This document shows positions 1-10,464 of a stretch of DNA of 64,000 bases, in pieces. Under the pieces are notes generated by a model. It was not told the DNA's origin and ran no database searches. It was given only the letters and a program-made list of their open reading frames with translations. Position 1 is the first letter of the stretch; each line of letters begins with the position of its first letter. Made by a program: the position numbers and the translations under genes. The DNA comes from Methanomassiliicoccaceae archaeon UBA328 (GTDB lineage: Archaea > Thermoplasmatota > Thermoplasmata > Methanomassiliicoccales > Methanomethylophilaceae). Where the stretch lies: contig DAYM01000013.1 of the NCBI GenBank assembly GCA_002506905.1, forward strand, positions 1 to 64,000, read 5' to 3'.

Positions 1-106
1 AAATCTCGCCCAGTCCACTCATCTTTTTATTTCATTCATCAATGTCGTTCTTTATCGAGCTTTGATTTTTACCGAACGGTCTGTCCAGTGAAAAAATGAA
101 ACAATA

Positions 107-124
107 GGATCCGCCGAAGCGGAC
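107..124 (-). terminator. Hairpin downstream of alaS
   Basis: A 5-bp stem (TCCGC/GCGGA) with a CGAA loop lies 22 bases past the alaS stop. On the minus strand it is followed by a T-rich tract. It is a plausible transcript end; archaeal termination depends mainly on the U-tract, so the stem itself may be incidental. Confidence 0.4.
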
Positions 125-145
125 CCTGAAAATGGAAAACAGGTT

Positions 146-1915
146 TCAGTCGAATTTACCGACAACTGCCTTGATACGTCTTACACCGGCAGCCGAACTC
201 TCTTCTTTCTTGATCTTGAAGCCCTGGAGTTCTCCGGTGTGTGTGACGTGAGGTCCGCCGCAGAGTTCTGCGGAGATGTCGCCGATGATGTAGGCCTTGA
301 CGGTCTGTCCGTATTTACTGTCGAAAACTCCGATCGCACCGGACTTCTTTGCATCCTCAAGGGACATTTCCTTGCAAACGACGGGGATGTCTGCCTTGAT
401 CGCGTCATTGACGTATTTCTCGATGGCCTTCAGCTCTTCGGGGGTGAGTTTCCTGTCGAAGTTGAAGTCGAATCTCAACCTTTCTGCGGTGATGTTGCTG
501 CCTTTCTGCCTGATATCGGGATCGATAAGGTTCCTGAGTGCGGCGTTCAGCAGGTGTGTCGCGGTGTGGAGCTTCGTGGTCTCCACGGTGTGGTCTGCCA
601 GACCTCCTTTGAAGATCTGATCCGAGCCTGCCCTGGATTTCTCCTGGTGCTCTTTGAATCTGTTGTTGAAGTCGTTGATATCGACGGTAAGTCCTTTTTC
701 CTGTGCGAGCTCCTGTGTGAGTTCCACGGGGAATCCGAATGTGTCGTACAGTTTGAACACAAGTTCTCCGTTGAGGACCTTGGAATCTCCGTTCTCGGCA
801 AGCATCTCATCGAATCTTCTGAGACCTTTTGCGAGGGTCTTGTGGAATTTCTCTTCCTCGGCGGTCAGTTTCTCGTAGATCTCCTTCTCGTTCTGTTTGA
901 GCTCGGGATAGGCTGCGGAGTAATCTCTGACGATTATCTCTGCGATCTGCTGCATGTAGACTCCGTCGAAACCGAGTTTGGACATGTATCTGCTGGCCCT
1001 TCTGACGAGTCTTCTGAGGATGTATCCCTGTCCCATCTTGGCCGGGACGACGCCGTCGCCCAGAAGGAATGTTGCGGCTCTGAGGTGGTCCGCGATGATC
1101 CTGAATGAGCGCATATCGTCGGCGTATTTCTTTCCGGAGATCTCTTCGACCTTCCTGATGATCGGCTGGAAGAGTTCGGTGTCGTACACTGTCTCTTTGC
1201 CGTTGATGATACGGAGTACCCTCTCGAGGCCCATTCCGGTATCGACATTCTTCTGTTTCAGGGGTGAGAATTTGCCGTCTGCATCCTTAAAGTACTGCAT
1301 GAAGACGTTGTTCCATATCTCTGTGTACTTTCCGCAGTGGCAGGAAGGTCCGCAGGCATCGCAGCATTTGGGGCGTCCGTCATCGAAGAAGATCTCGGTG
1401 TCCGGTCCGCAGGGTCCGGTCTGTCCGGCAGGTCCCCACCAGTTGTCCTTCCTTCCGTAGAAGAAGATCTGGTCGTCTTTCAGACCGTGACTCTTCCAGA
1501 GTTCTGCGGTCTCCGTATCCTTCGGTATGCCGTCCTCTCCTGCGAAAGCAGTGACTGCGAGGTGGTCTACCGGTATCTTCAGTACGGTCTGGAGAAGATC
1601 GAAACTGTATTGGATCGATTCCTTTTTGAAATAATCGCCGAGAGACCAGTTTCCGAGCATCTCGAAGAAGGTCAGGTGGCTTGCGTCGCCCACCTCATCG
1701 ATATCTCCGGTCCTGACGCACTTCTGGAAATCGACCAATCTGGTGCCTTCCGGATGTTTCTCACCCAGGAGGTAGGGTACCAGCGGGTGCATTCCTGCTG
1801 TCGTGAACAATACCGTGGGATCGTTCTCGGGGATGAGCGATGCCGACCTGATATAGGCGTGGCCCCTCTCCTTGAAGAAATTAACATATGCTTCTCTGAG
1901 TTCTTGAGCGTCCAT
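146..1915 (-). CDS. alaS: Alanyl-tRNA synthetase, short bacterial-type form
   Basis: This enzyme charges tRNA-Ala with alanine in the cytoplasm. The class II catalytic domain is at the N-terminus ([35 protein letters not shown]), and an editing domain core follows with HTATHLL and CGGPHV. The protein stops at 589 residues just after the editing core, so the DHHA1 and C-Ala domains found in usual archaeal AlaRS (about 900 residues) are missing. A Cys-rich insert ([11 protein letters not shown]) precedes the tRNA acceptor region. The start at 1915 is chosen over an upstream ATG at 1957 because a GGAG site lies 9 bases before it and similarity begins at [10 protein letters not shown]. The short bacterial-like architecture suggests horizontal acquisition. 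Confidence 0.93.
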   Translation of the reverse strand: MDAQELREAYVNFFKERGHAYIRSASLIPENDPTVLFTTAGMHPLVPYLLGEKHPEGTRLVDFQKCVRTGDIDEVGDASHLTFFEMLGNWSLGDYFKKESIQYSFDLLQTVLKIPVDHLAVTAFAGEDGIPKDTETAELWKSHGLKDDQIFFYGRKDNWWGPAGQTGPCGPDTEIFFDDGRPKCCDACGPSCHCGKYTEIWNNVFMQYFKDADGKFSPLKQKNVDTGMGLERVLRIINGKETVYDTELFQPIIRKVEEISGKKYADDMRSFRIIADHLRAATFLLGDGVVPAKMGQGYILRRLVRRASRYMSKLGFDGVYMQQIAEIIVRDYSAAYPELKQNEKEIYEKLTAEEEKFHKTLAKGLRRFDEMLAENGDSKVLNGELVFKLYDTFGFPVELTQELAQEKGLTVDINDFNNRFKEHQEKSRAGSDQIFKGGLADHTVETTKLHTATHLLNAALRNLIDPDIRQKGSNITAERLRFDFNFDRKLTPEELKAIEKYVNDAIKADIPVVCKEMSLEDAKKSGAIGVFDSKYGQTVKAYIIGDISAELCGGPHVTHTGELQGFKIKKEESSAAGVRRIKAVVGKFD

Positions 1916-1999
1916 TGTGTACACTCCAAATATGATTCTTTGTGATATCCTTCTCATTTAAATATGCTATGAGGGGATGAGAAAGAGGTGACGGCTGGG

Positions 2000-3232
2000 T
2001 CAGAGAGCCATCAGGGCGTCTTCGACCTTGCCGTTGAATATCGAGACCGACACTTTTTCTGAGCGGAGCAGTTTCTCCGGCAGGGGGCCGATCTCGCCTA
2101 CGATCACCGTTCCGCAGTCTTCCAGTCTTTCTACTACAGACTGCAGATGCGAGCGATGGTCGCGGCCGGATACCTGGAAGTCGGTGTTGATGAATATGGT
2201 CTTGCTGAATGCATATTCGTCATTCTTTTTGACGTATACGTCGAATCTCTTGCTGTTTCCGAATCCCGAATCGACGGATATCCCGTCCGAAGTGGCAACA
2301 GCTACTTTGTCGGCATCTCTGTCAATGGTCACCATGGAAGCCGGGTCGGCTATGGGTCCGCAGGCCGTTCTGCAGGATCCGAAGTGTGCGAACTCGCCGG
2401 AACGGTCGTTATCCAGCATGCCGATGGCATCTGCGCGGCATTGTCTGCAGTGGCGCATGATCTTCGCATCGAGAGAACAGTTGTCCATGAGTTCTTTCCT
2501 TTCTTCGGCTGTAGGCGCGCGCATATTCTCGAACTTCGTCCCCTCGACAGGGATAAGCGGGAGGATATTGACGATATAAGCCCCGTATTTCTTGACAGCC
2601 TTCACAAGAGTGGGTATATGGTCCGTATTGATCCCCGGCACCATTACGATATTGATCTTGACCAGCATTCCGAGTTCGGCGCATTTCCTGATGCCTTCGG
2701 ACTGCCTGTCTTCCAGTATCTTCGCTCCTTCTTCGCCGTCATATCTCTTTCCGTCCAGGATGACGTGGCTGTAGATCTTCGCGCCGATCTTGGGATCGCA
2801 CGCGTTCATGGTAACCGTGATGAATCTGACGCCCAGATCGTAGAGCTTTTGTGCATTCTCGGGGAGTTTCAGTCCGTTCGTGGAAACACATAATGTGAGG
2901 TCCGGGAATCTGTCTTTCAAAATGGCCAGAGTTTCGAACGTTTCCTCATTGGCGAGCGGATCTCCGGGTCCGGCAATACCGATGACACTGAGATTGGGGA
3001 TCCTTTCCTTGACATACGCGACCTTCTCTGCCGCTTCTTGCGGGGTAAGGACCTCGCTTGTTACGCCGGGACGCGATTCGTTGCTGCAATCATACTTTCT
3101 ATTACAGTAATTACATTGAATATTACAGCGCGGCGCGATGGGAAGATGCATTCTCGCAAATTCACGGTGTGCTTTCTCATTATAGCACGGGTGAGATTCC
3201 AAAGCGTCCCTCAGTTTATCTTCTGCGGTCAT
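2000..3232 (-). CDS. nifB: NifB-family radical SAM protein with C-terminal NifX-like domain
   Basis: NifB converts Fe-S clusters to NifB-co, the precursor of nitrogenase cofactors. The radical SAM motif is C36-x3-C40-x2-C43 (CNIQCNYC), followed by the NifB-typical NESRPGV and GPGDPLAN motifs and later Cys residues (HCRQC, GSCRTACG) that suit additional clusters. Residues about 300-410 form a NifX/NafY-like domain, which many methanogen NifB proteins lack. A GAGGGGG ribosome site precedes the ATG. No nifH, nifD or nifK lies in the window, so nitrogen fixation cannot be inferred from this gene alone; a role with a nitrogenase-like system is also possible. Confidence 0.85.
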   Translation of the reverse strand: MTAEDKLRDALESHPCYNEKAHREFARMHLPIAPRCNIQCNYCNRKYDCSNESRPGVTSEVLTPQEAAEKVAYVKERIPNLSVIGIAGPGDPLANEETFETLAILKDRFPDLTLCVSTNGLKLPENAQKLYDLGVRFITVTMNACDPKIGAKIYSHVILDGKRYDGEEGAKILEDRQSEGIRKCAELGMLVKINIVMVPGINTDHIPTLVKAVKKYGAYIVNILPLIPVEGTKFENMRAPTAEERKELMDNCSLDAKIMRHCRQCRADAIGMLDNDRSGEFAHFGSCRTACGPIADPASMVTIDRDADKVAVATSDGISVDSGFGNSKRFDVYVKKNDEYAFSKTIFINTDFQVSGRDHRSHLQSVVERLEDCGTVIVGEIGPLPEKLLRSEKVSVSIFNGKVEDALMAL

Positions 3233-3249
3233 CGCCCCCTCATTGCCTC

Positions 3250-3271
3250 TTACTTATATTATTATTATTAC
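3250..3271. promoter_or_regulatory. AT-rich divergent promoter, nifB / UPF0216
   Basis: An (ATT)n tract lies in the 95-base gap between divergent genes. Read on the minus strand it gives a TATA-like AATAATATAAG about 25 bases before the nifB start. The plus-strand gene has no equally clear TATA box. Confidence 0.45.
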
Positions 3272-3327
3272 ATAGTAACTATTGACAAAGGGATAAGCTC
3301 AATACGGTTGACGTTATTCGGGGCCTC

Positions 3328-3729
3328 ATGGTAGATGATCCGAGGGACATCGAGGGTATTCTCGCAGAGATCAACAGCAATATGCCCGTGAATCGCAGGA
3401 CCCTTTTGGATTATCTCGAGAACGGCGATTACACATATCGCACGCGCAGCGGCGTTACCGGGTCGTTCGGTCCCGAAGGGATCGAATATCTGGATTCGAT
3501 ATGCACGGAAGCGGAGAAGATGACGCTGCGTCTGCCGATATTCATTTCTACGGATGTGATGTCGGAATCCGGCGCATGGAAGGTAGATGGGCGCACGGAG
3601 GCGAAAGTTATCGCCAAGATCTTGGGAAAGACCATGCACCGTGATGACCAAATACAAATATACTACCCCGATCTTGTAGAATTGAAGAAAAAAATACCGG
3701 ATCTGACCGTTATTCTGTTTCTTCCGTGA
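3328..3729 (+). CDS. UPF0216 (DUF61) family protein
   Basis: This is a 133-residue soluble protein matching the archaeal UPF0216/DUF61 family by length and by the patterns NINSNMPVNRRTL-like (here EINSNMPVNRRTLLDYL) and DGRTEAKVIAKILGK. The family's function is unknown. The N-terminal half carries the conserved Asn-Arg-Arg segment, and the C-terminus ends in a hydrophobic strand (LTVILFLP). It stands alone, divergent from nifB and just before the 23S rRNA promoter. Confidence 0.8.
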   Translation: MVDDPRDIEGILAEINSNMPVNRRTLLDYLENGDYTYRTRSGVTGSFGPEGIEYLDSICTEAEKMTLRLPIFISTDVMSESGAWKVDGRTEAKVIAKILGKTMHRDDQIQIYYPDLVELKKKIPDLTVILFLP

Positions 3730-3754
3730 CTGTCTGAAAAGAACGTCAGAAAAC

Positions 3755-3766
3755 TTTAAATATAAA
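3755..3766 (+). promoter_or_regulatory. Upstream TATA box P1 of the 23S rRNA gene
   Basis: TTTAAATATAAA is a good archaeal TATA box and would start transcription near 3790. The 330 bases between the UPF0216 stop and the mature 23S RNA hold this promoter, a second one at 3884, and a leader. I see no coding sequence or small RNA there that I can support. Confidence 0.6.
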
Positions 3767-3883
3767 TCGTGTGTACAGGGGTTTGCGCGATGTGTGGCAT
3801 CGTGTGGTTCCTGCCTGAAAAGGCAGAGAATTGATACGATGCGAACATTGTTCGTAACGCTTTCGCCTGGTGCGCCGGTAAGA

Positions 3884-3893
3884 TTTATATATC
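3884..3893 (+). promoter_or_regulatory. TATA box P2 of the 23S rRNA gene
   Basis: TTTATATATC lies 130 bases inside the transcript from P1 and would start near 3915, giving a leader of about 120 bases before the processing stem. Tandem promoters are common for rRNA genes. Confidence 0.6.
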
Positions 3894-4035
3894 ACCTGTG
3901 CATCGGGAGTACTCGCCGAGTCCATTTGGACCGGTGGATAAGAATCATGCACCCGGGCAGAGGTCCTGTTTCGGGGAAGAGGTGGAGGGCTCCGTTAATG
4001 GAGGATGAGTGCGGATACAGCCCCATGATCACCGA

Positions 4036-4070
4036 TCATACGCAACCTGGACGTGTGCTAGATCATACGC

Positions 4071-4074
<4 letters not shown>
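4036..4074 (+). other. 5' half of the pre-23S processing stem
   Basis: Bases 4036-4049 (TCATACGCAACCTG) are exactly complementary to 7003-7016. An inner segment, 4056-4067, pairs with 6985-6996 with one G-T pair, and 4070-4074 pairs with 6979-6983. The helix-internal loop-helix arrangement enclosing the 23S RNA is the expected site for tRNA-splicing endonuclease cleavage of archaeal pre-rRNA. Confidence 0.8.
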
Positions 4075-6978
<2,904 letters not shown>

Positions 6979-6983
<5 letters not shown>

Positions 6984-7016
6984 ATATGGTCTAGCAGTTA
7001 AACAGGTTGCGTATGA
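6979..7016 (+). other. 3' half of the pre-23S processing stem
   Basis: CAGGTTGCGTATGA at 7003-7016 pairs perfectly with 4036-4049, and 6979-6996 pairs with the inner 5' segment. See the matching 5' feature. Confidence 0.8.
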
Positions 7017-7028
7017 AAATCTCATCCT

Positions 7029-7058
7029 CCAAATAATATTTTATTCGATCTTATTTGG
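7029..7058 (+). terminator. Inverted repeat after 23S rRNA
   Basis: CCAAATAA and TTATTTGG are separated by 14 T-rich bases just after the processing stem. This is a likely end of the rRNA transcript. Confidence 0.4.
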
Positions 7059-7127
7059 TAAGACGAGAGTCTTTTCATTGATTCTTAGAAAATTACTCAT
7101 CCTCCGGACGGGAGTCTCCCGTTTGGG

Positions 7128-7135
7128 TTAAATAT
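7128..7135 (+). promoter_or_regulatory. TATA box of the MBL-sua5-map operon
   Basis: TTAAATAT lies about 25 bases before the ATG at 7157, with no Shine-Dalgarno site, which indicates a leaderless transcript. Confidence 0.5.
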
Positions 7136-7156
7136 GGTTATTTGATTTTTCTTCTC

Positions 7157-7792
7157 ATGACTATAACTCAGATCATCACAAGGATGCCGTATGATTCCAA
7201 TGTCTATTTGGTCCGCGGCAGCAAGAATGCCGTCATCGATTGCGGTTCGGGTGATGATTCCGACTACATTATCAGTCAGATCAAGATCCTTCTCGGCGGG
7301 GACCGTCTCGATATGATACTCCTGACCCACTGTCATGCAGATCATGCTGGCGGCCTCAAGGACTTTGTTGACGAATTCGGGTGTCCGGCATTTTGCGGCC
7401 CGGATGCCAAGTTCATATCCATGGGTACTGAAGCTACCCTGTCCGAGATGCTTTTCCATAAGGATTTCACACCGGTGGATACTGCAGAATTGGAAAACGG
7501 TACCGTTATAGACCTCGGTGAACACAAACTGAGGGTGATATACACTCCCGGACACACCAGCGGAGGCGTCTCATATTACGATGAGATCACGAGATCCCTG
7601 TTTTCGGGAGATACATTGTTTGCCAACGGTGTGGGCCGTACGGATTTCGACACGGGGTCTGCAAGAGAACTTGTGGAATCTTTGGAGAATCTTAGCAAGG
7701 TAGATATAAAATCACTGTATCCAGGACATGGTAACGGTTCCAATGACGGAAATGCCATGGTCAGGAACGGGTTGCACATGATGGGTGTCTGA
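7157..7792 (+). CDS. Metallo-beta-lactamase-fold hydrolase
   Basis: A 211-residue protein of the glyoxalase II-like branch of the MBL fold. It has the metal motif THCHADHAGG, a further His in TPGHTSGG, the GDTLF aspartate and a late PGHGNG histidine. The substrate is unknown; thioester or similar hydrolysis is typical of this branch. A TTG-initiated extension at 7142 is possible, but the ATG at 7157 sits at leaderless distance from the TATA box. It heads an operon with sua5 and map. Confidence 0.85.
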   Translation: MTITQIITRMPYDSNVYLVRGSKNAVIDCGSGDDSDYIISQIKILLGGDRLDMILLTHCHADHAGGLKDFVDEFGCPAFCGPDAKFISMGTEATLSEMLFHKDFTPVDTAELENGTVIDLGEHKLRVIYTPGHTSGGVSYYDEITRSLFSGDTLFANGVGRTDFDTGSARELVESLENLSKVDIKSLYPGHGNGSNDGNAMVRNGLHMMGV

Positions 7793-7793
7793 A

Positions 7794-8432
7794 ATGAAGA
7801 TAATAAAATGCGATTGTTCGAACGGTATGAATTCCCACAGTGTCGATGCTGCCATGAGCGCAGCAGAGGACATAGCAGCGGGACAACTCATTGTCTATCC
7901 TACCGAGACCGTATACGGCATCGGTGCGGATATCTATAACCAGGTTGCTGTGAAGAACGTATATCAACTGAAAAAGAGACCGTTCGATATGGCTCTCTCA
8001 GTTGCTGTCGCAGACAAGAAGATGATGGAGTCCGTCGCCATCCTGGACGACAATGCCGACAAACTCATCAAGGCCTTCCTGCCCGGTCCTCTGACGCTCA
8101 TAATGCCCAAGCAGCCTGATGTTTCGGATCTTCTTACCGCTTCATCGAAGAAGGTAGGAATACGCATTCCCGATCACTCCATAGCCTTGGAGATCGTAAA
8201 GCGCACAGGACCCATAGTTGCCACATCTGCAAACATCCATTCAAAGCCCGATGCAACCAATGTAACGGCCGCGATCGAGGATTTTGGAGATGCCGTTAGC
8301 ACGTATGTCGATGCGGGAGAATCCCCCACAGGCAAACCGTCAACTATTATATGGCTTATGGACGGACAGGTCGAGATCGTCCGTCAGGGCCTTATTACGA
8401 TCGATCAGATCGAGGAAGTCTTAAGATGTTGA
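7794..8432 (+). CDS. L-threonylcarbamoyladenylate synthase (Sua5/YciO/YrdC)
   Basis: This enzyme makes threonylcarbamoyl-AMP for the t6A modification at position 37 of ANN-decoding tRNAs. The YrdC fold signatures are AAEDIAAGQLIVYPTETVYG, KKRPFDMALSV, FLPGPLTLIMPK and GIRIPDH. At 212 residues it is the short form without the Sua5 C-terminal domain. The ATG at 7794 follows the previous stop by one base; an in-frame GTG at 7785 is an alternative start. Confidence 0.93.
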   Translation: MKIIKCDCSNGMNSHSVDAAMSAAEDIAAGQLIVYPTETVYGIGADIYNQVAVKNVYQLKKRPFDMALSVAVADKKMMESVAILDDNADKLIKAFLPGPLTLIMPKQPDVSDLLTASSKKVGIRIPDHSIALEIVKRTGPIVATSANIHSKPDATNVTAAIEDFGDAVSTYVDAGESPTGKPSTIIWLMDGQVEIVRQGLITIDQIEEVLRC

Positions 8433-9316
8433 CAAGCGAGCAGTTAGAAAAACTGCGTAAGGTCGGCCGCATCTCCGGAGCAGCCAGGGAGCTCGGACTG
8501 AGCCTCTGCAAACCCGGAGCGAAACTGTACGATGTAGCGCAGGAGGTCGAGGGATATATCAGAGAACACGGATGCGGATTGGCGTTCCCCTGCAACATAA
8601 GCAGGAACGAGATCGCCGCACATTACACGCCGTGTGTCAATGACAAAACGGTCTTCGAGGTCGGAGACGTTGTTAAGGTCGATTGCGGCGGAGAACTCGA
8701 CGGATATGTCGGGGACACCGCAGGCACGGTAGAGGTCGGCACCAACAGGTACAGGGACCTTGTCGAGATCTCAAAGACAGCCAGGAACACCGTTGCGGAG
8801 TTCCTCGGAGACGGTATCCCGCTCGGAGAGATCGGACGTACCGTCGAGATGACCATGAATCAGGCAGGGTTCAAACCTATCGAGAACCTCTGCGGTCACC
8901 AGATCGAGCCCTATAACCTTCATGCAGGTCTTTCCGTTCCCAGTTACGCCAGCGGCGAAACGGAGACGATCAAGGCCGGTATGGTCGTTGCGGTCGAGCC
9001 TTTCGCCACCAACGGAGGCGGAAGCGTTGTGAACGGACGTATGGGAAACATCGTCCGTATCGCAAGAGAGCGTAAGGTCGACGATCCCAAAGCACAGGAG
9101 TTCTTCGATTACGTGAAGGGTGAGTTCAAGACATTCCCCTTCTGCGCAAGAAGCTGTGACTTCCCCAACGCCGAGAAATACGTGAACTATCTTGTTCGCC
9201 ACGGTGTCCTTGCAGGCTACAATCAGCTTGTTGAGATCAACGGCGGTATGGTATCTCAGCACGAGTACACCTTCTACATCGCCGGAGAGAAGGCCGAGGT
9301 CACGACTCTCCCATAA
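8426..9316 (+). CDS. map: Type II methionine aminopeptidase
   Basis: This metalloprotease removes N-terminal methionine from nascent proteins. Metal ligands are visible in VDCGGELDGYVGDTA (two Asp), the GHQIEPYNLH segment (His), VVAVEPFATNG (Glu) and the C-terminal EYTFYI (Glu). The insertion between the last ligands places it in the archaeal/eukaryotic type II class, and 296 residues is the usual archaeal length. The ATG overlaps the sua5 stop (ATGTTGA), which implies translational coupling. Confidence 0.95.
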   Translation: MLTSEQLEKLRKVGRISGAARELGLSLCKPGAKLYDVAQEVEGYIREHGCGLAFPCNISRNEIAAHYTPCVNDKTVFEVGDVVKVDCGGELDGYVGDTAGTVEVGTNRYRDLVEISKTARNTVAEFLGDGIPLGEIGRTVEMTMNQAGFKPIENLCGHQIEPYNLHAGLSVPSYASGETETIKAGMVVAVEPFATNGGGSVVNGRMGNIVRIARERKVDDPKAQEFFDYVKGEFKTFPFCARSCDFPNAEKYVNYLVRHGVLAGYNQLVEINGGMVSQHEYTFYIAGEKAEVTTLP

Positions 9317-9318
9317 AC

Positions 9319-9326
9319 CTTTATTA
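9319..9326 (+). promoter_or_regulatory. TATA box of tRNA-Leu
   Basis: CTTTATTA lies 29-36 bases before the tRNA 5' end, which allows a very short leader. Confidence 0.4.
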
Positions 9327-9354
9327 GGGATGGGGGATACGCTAAAACAAATCT

Positions 9355-9439
9355 GCCGATATTGCCAAGCCTGGTCAAAGGCGATGGACTCAAGATCCAT
9401 TCCCGTAGGGGTTCGCCGGTTCGAATCCGGCTGTCGGCA
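9355..9439 (+). tRNA. tRNA-Leu (anticodon CAA)
   Basis: An 85-base class II tRNA without encoded CCA. The acceptor stem is GCCGATA/TGTCGGC with one G-T pair. The anticodon stem-loop GGACTCAAGATCC reads CAA (codon UUG). A long variable arm (CCCGTAGGGG) and the T-arm CCGGTTCGAATCCGG are present, and there is no intron. Confidence 0.95.
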
Positions 9440-9468
9440 CTCATTATACCCAACAGGGAGGACGGGAT

Positions 9469-9487
9469 CCTTTCCGTTAAGGAAAGG
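9469..9487 (+). terminator. Hairpin after tRNA-Leu
   Basis: CCTTTCC-GTTAA-GGAAAGG is a 7-bp stem 30 bases past the tRNA. A pyrimidine-rich stretch follows, but there is no strong T-run. Confidence 0.4.
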
Positions 9488-9530
9488 GACCTCCCCCTGC
9501 TCTTACATTTCCATATCACTCATCCTCATG

Positions 9531-9539
9531 CTTATAAGC
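9531..9539 (+). promoter_or_regulatory. TATA box of the zinc-ribbon gene
   Basis: CTTATAAGC sits about 40 bases before the ATG at 9574, giving a leader of about 12 bases that contains an AGGTACGGG stretch. Confidence 0.4.
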
Positions 9540-9573
9540 TCGAAATTGTATCCTCCGTATGCAGGTACGGGAA

Positions 9574-9890
9574 ATGGGATTTCTTGATAAATTTTCCAAA
9601 AAGGTTGCCAACAAGGTAGAGAACAAAGTGGCCGACAAGGTCGCCAATAAGGTCGTTAACAGCGCCGGCAAGGCTCTTGACGGCAGAAGTCCGCGAAGAA
9701 GTCCCAAGGCACCGAGAAGAGGTCCCAGTCCTCAAAAAAGGCATCCGGGGACGCATTGACCGATAAGAGGAGATGCCCCAAATGCGGAGAGGTCACCAAG
9801 AACAAGTTCTGCGGCGAATGCGGAGCAGACCTCTCGAAGGAGCCCTTCCTGACCCAAGACGAATTCGATGCTTACATCAAGGATATGTGA
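9574..9890 (+). pseudogene. Zinc-ribbon protein gene split by an apparent -1 frameshift
   Basis: The first frame (9574-9759) begins MGFLDKFSKK and continues with a helical KVxNKVxDKVxNKV repeat, but past about 9684 it turns into an Arg/Pro-rich tail. The -1 frame is open from 9681 to the TGA at 9888. It encodes a Lys/Ser-rich linker and then a zinc ribbon (CPKCG-x9-CGECGADL) ending in TQDEFDAYIKDM. Reading frame 1 to Gly at 9682-9684 and then the -1 frame gives one sensible 105-residue protein: amphipathic helix, flexible linker, zinc ribbon. A one-base deletion, a sequencing error, programmed slippage, or separate translation from a TTG at 9756 could each explain this. Function is unknown. 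Confidence 0.6.
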
Positions 9891-9892
9891 AA

Positions 9893-10297
9893 ATGACCGA
9901 TAACGAACCGAGGTCCGCCGAAGAATCCATCAGACAGACAGAGGAGCAGATCGAATCGATAGAGGATCCCGAGATCAGGGAAGCCACTCGCAAGAAGATC
10001 GAAGAGATAAAGACCCAGATGTCCAAGATAGATGAGAATTCAGACGATGGCATCAATGGTTCCGACTACTCTGTCGAGAGCCTTCTCAGCTCAGGAGGCG
10101 AGGTATCGGAGGAGTCCGATATTCACAGGAAGGTCAGGGAGATGTCCGCCGATATAGGCGCGCAGATAAATGTGATCCAAGATCCCGCACTCAGAGAGAG
10201 TGCCAGAAGCAGGTTGGAGGATATCATGCGCACCTATGAGGATTCGGACCTAGAAGAACTCAAACAGCTGATGAAGGATATAGCGCTCAAAAGCTAA
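9893..10297 (+). CDS. Acidic helical protein with an internal repeat
   Basis: A 134-residue protein of no family I recognise, with no Cys and no membrane segment. It contains two similar helical units, EEQIESIEDPEIREATRKKI (about 17-36) and a second at about 87-112 (GAQINVIQDPALRESARSRL), separated by an acidic Ser-rich linker. It starts two bases after the zinc-ribbon frame, so the two are probably co-expressed and may act together. Confidence 0.75.
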   Translation: MTDNEPRSAEESIRQTEEQIESIEDPEIREATRKKIEEIKTQMSKIDENSDDGINGSDYSVESLLSSGGEVSEESDIHRKVREMSADIGAQINVIQDPALRESARSRLEDIMRTYEDSDLEELKQLMKDIALKS

Positions 10298-10320
10298 TGC
10301 CTATAAAGGGTACCCCTATC

Positions 10321-10330
10321 TTTATAAATA
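10321..10330 (+). promoter_or_regulatory. TATA box of the rps13-rps4-rps11-rpoD operon
   Basis: TTTATAAATA would start transcription near 10350, leaving an unusually long leader of about 115 bases before rps13. The leader contains short inverted repeats (for example CACT/AGTG arms) and could carry autoregulation, but that is inference. Confidence 0.6.
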
Positions 10331-10464
10331 ATAAGGGTATCCGTCACCTTACGTAAACTCAGGACCCGTTCAAGAGACGAACACTGAGAGCACTGCCCTA
10401 TGGGACCTAGTGCTTGGTTACTTCCCCTTCAACAAAGGCGGAACATTTACGGAGGATTGAACAA

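Noticed and set aside
1..21. A possible minus-strand gene start (ATG at 21, seven codons to the window edge).
   Set aside because: Seven codons cannot be told from chance. No family signal is visible, although an AT-rich stretch precedes it.
239..1108. Long plus-strand open frame opposite alaS.
   Set aside because: It is the antisense shadow of a confidently assigned gene, with no family similarity and no ribosome site. The same applies to similar long frames opposite rpoD-rps11 (11746-12822) and rtcB (46225-47580).
3915..4035. Possible C/D box RNA in the 23S leader (GGATGAG resembles a C box).
   Set aside because: No matching D box (CTGA) or paired ends at the right distance.
7017..7140. 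Possible 5S rRNA after the 23S gene.
   Set aside because: The gap is about 120 bases but lacks the 5S secondary structure and conserved GAAC and CCGAACC-like segments.
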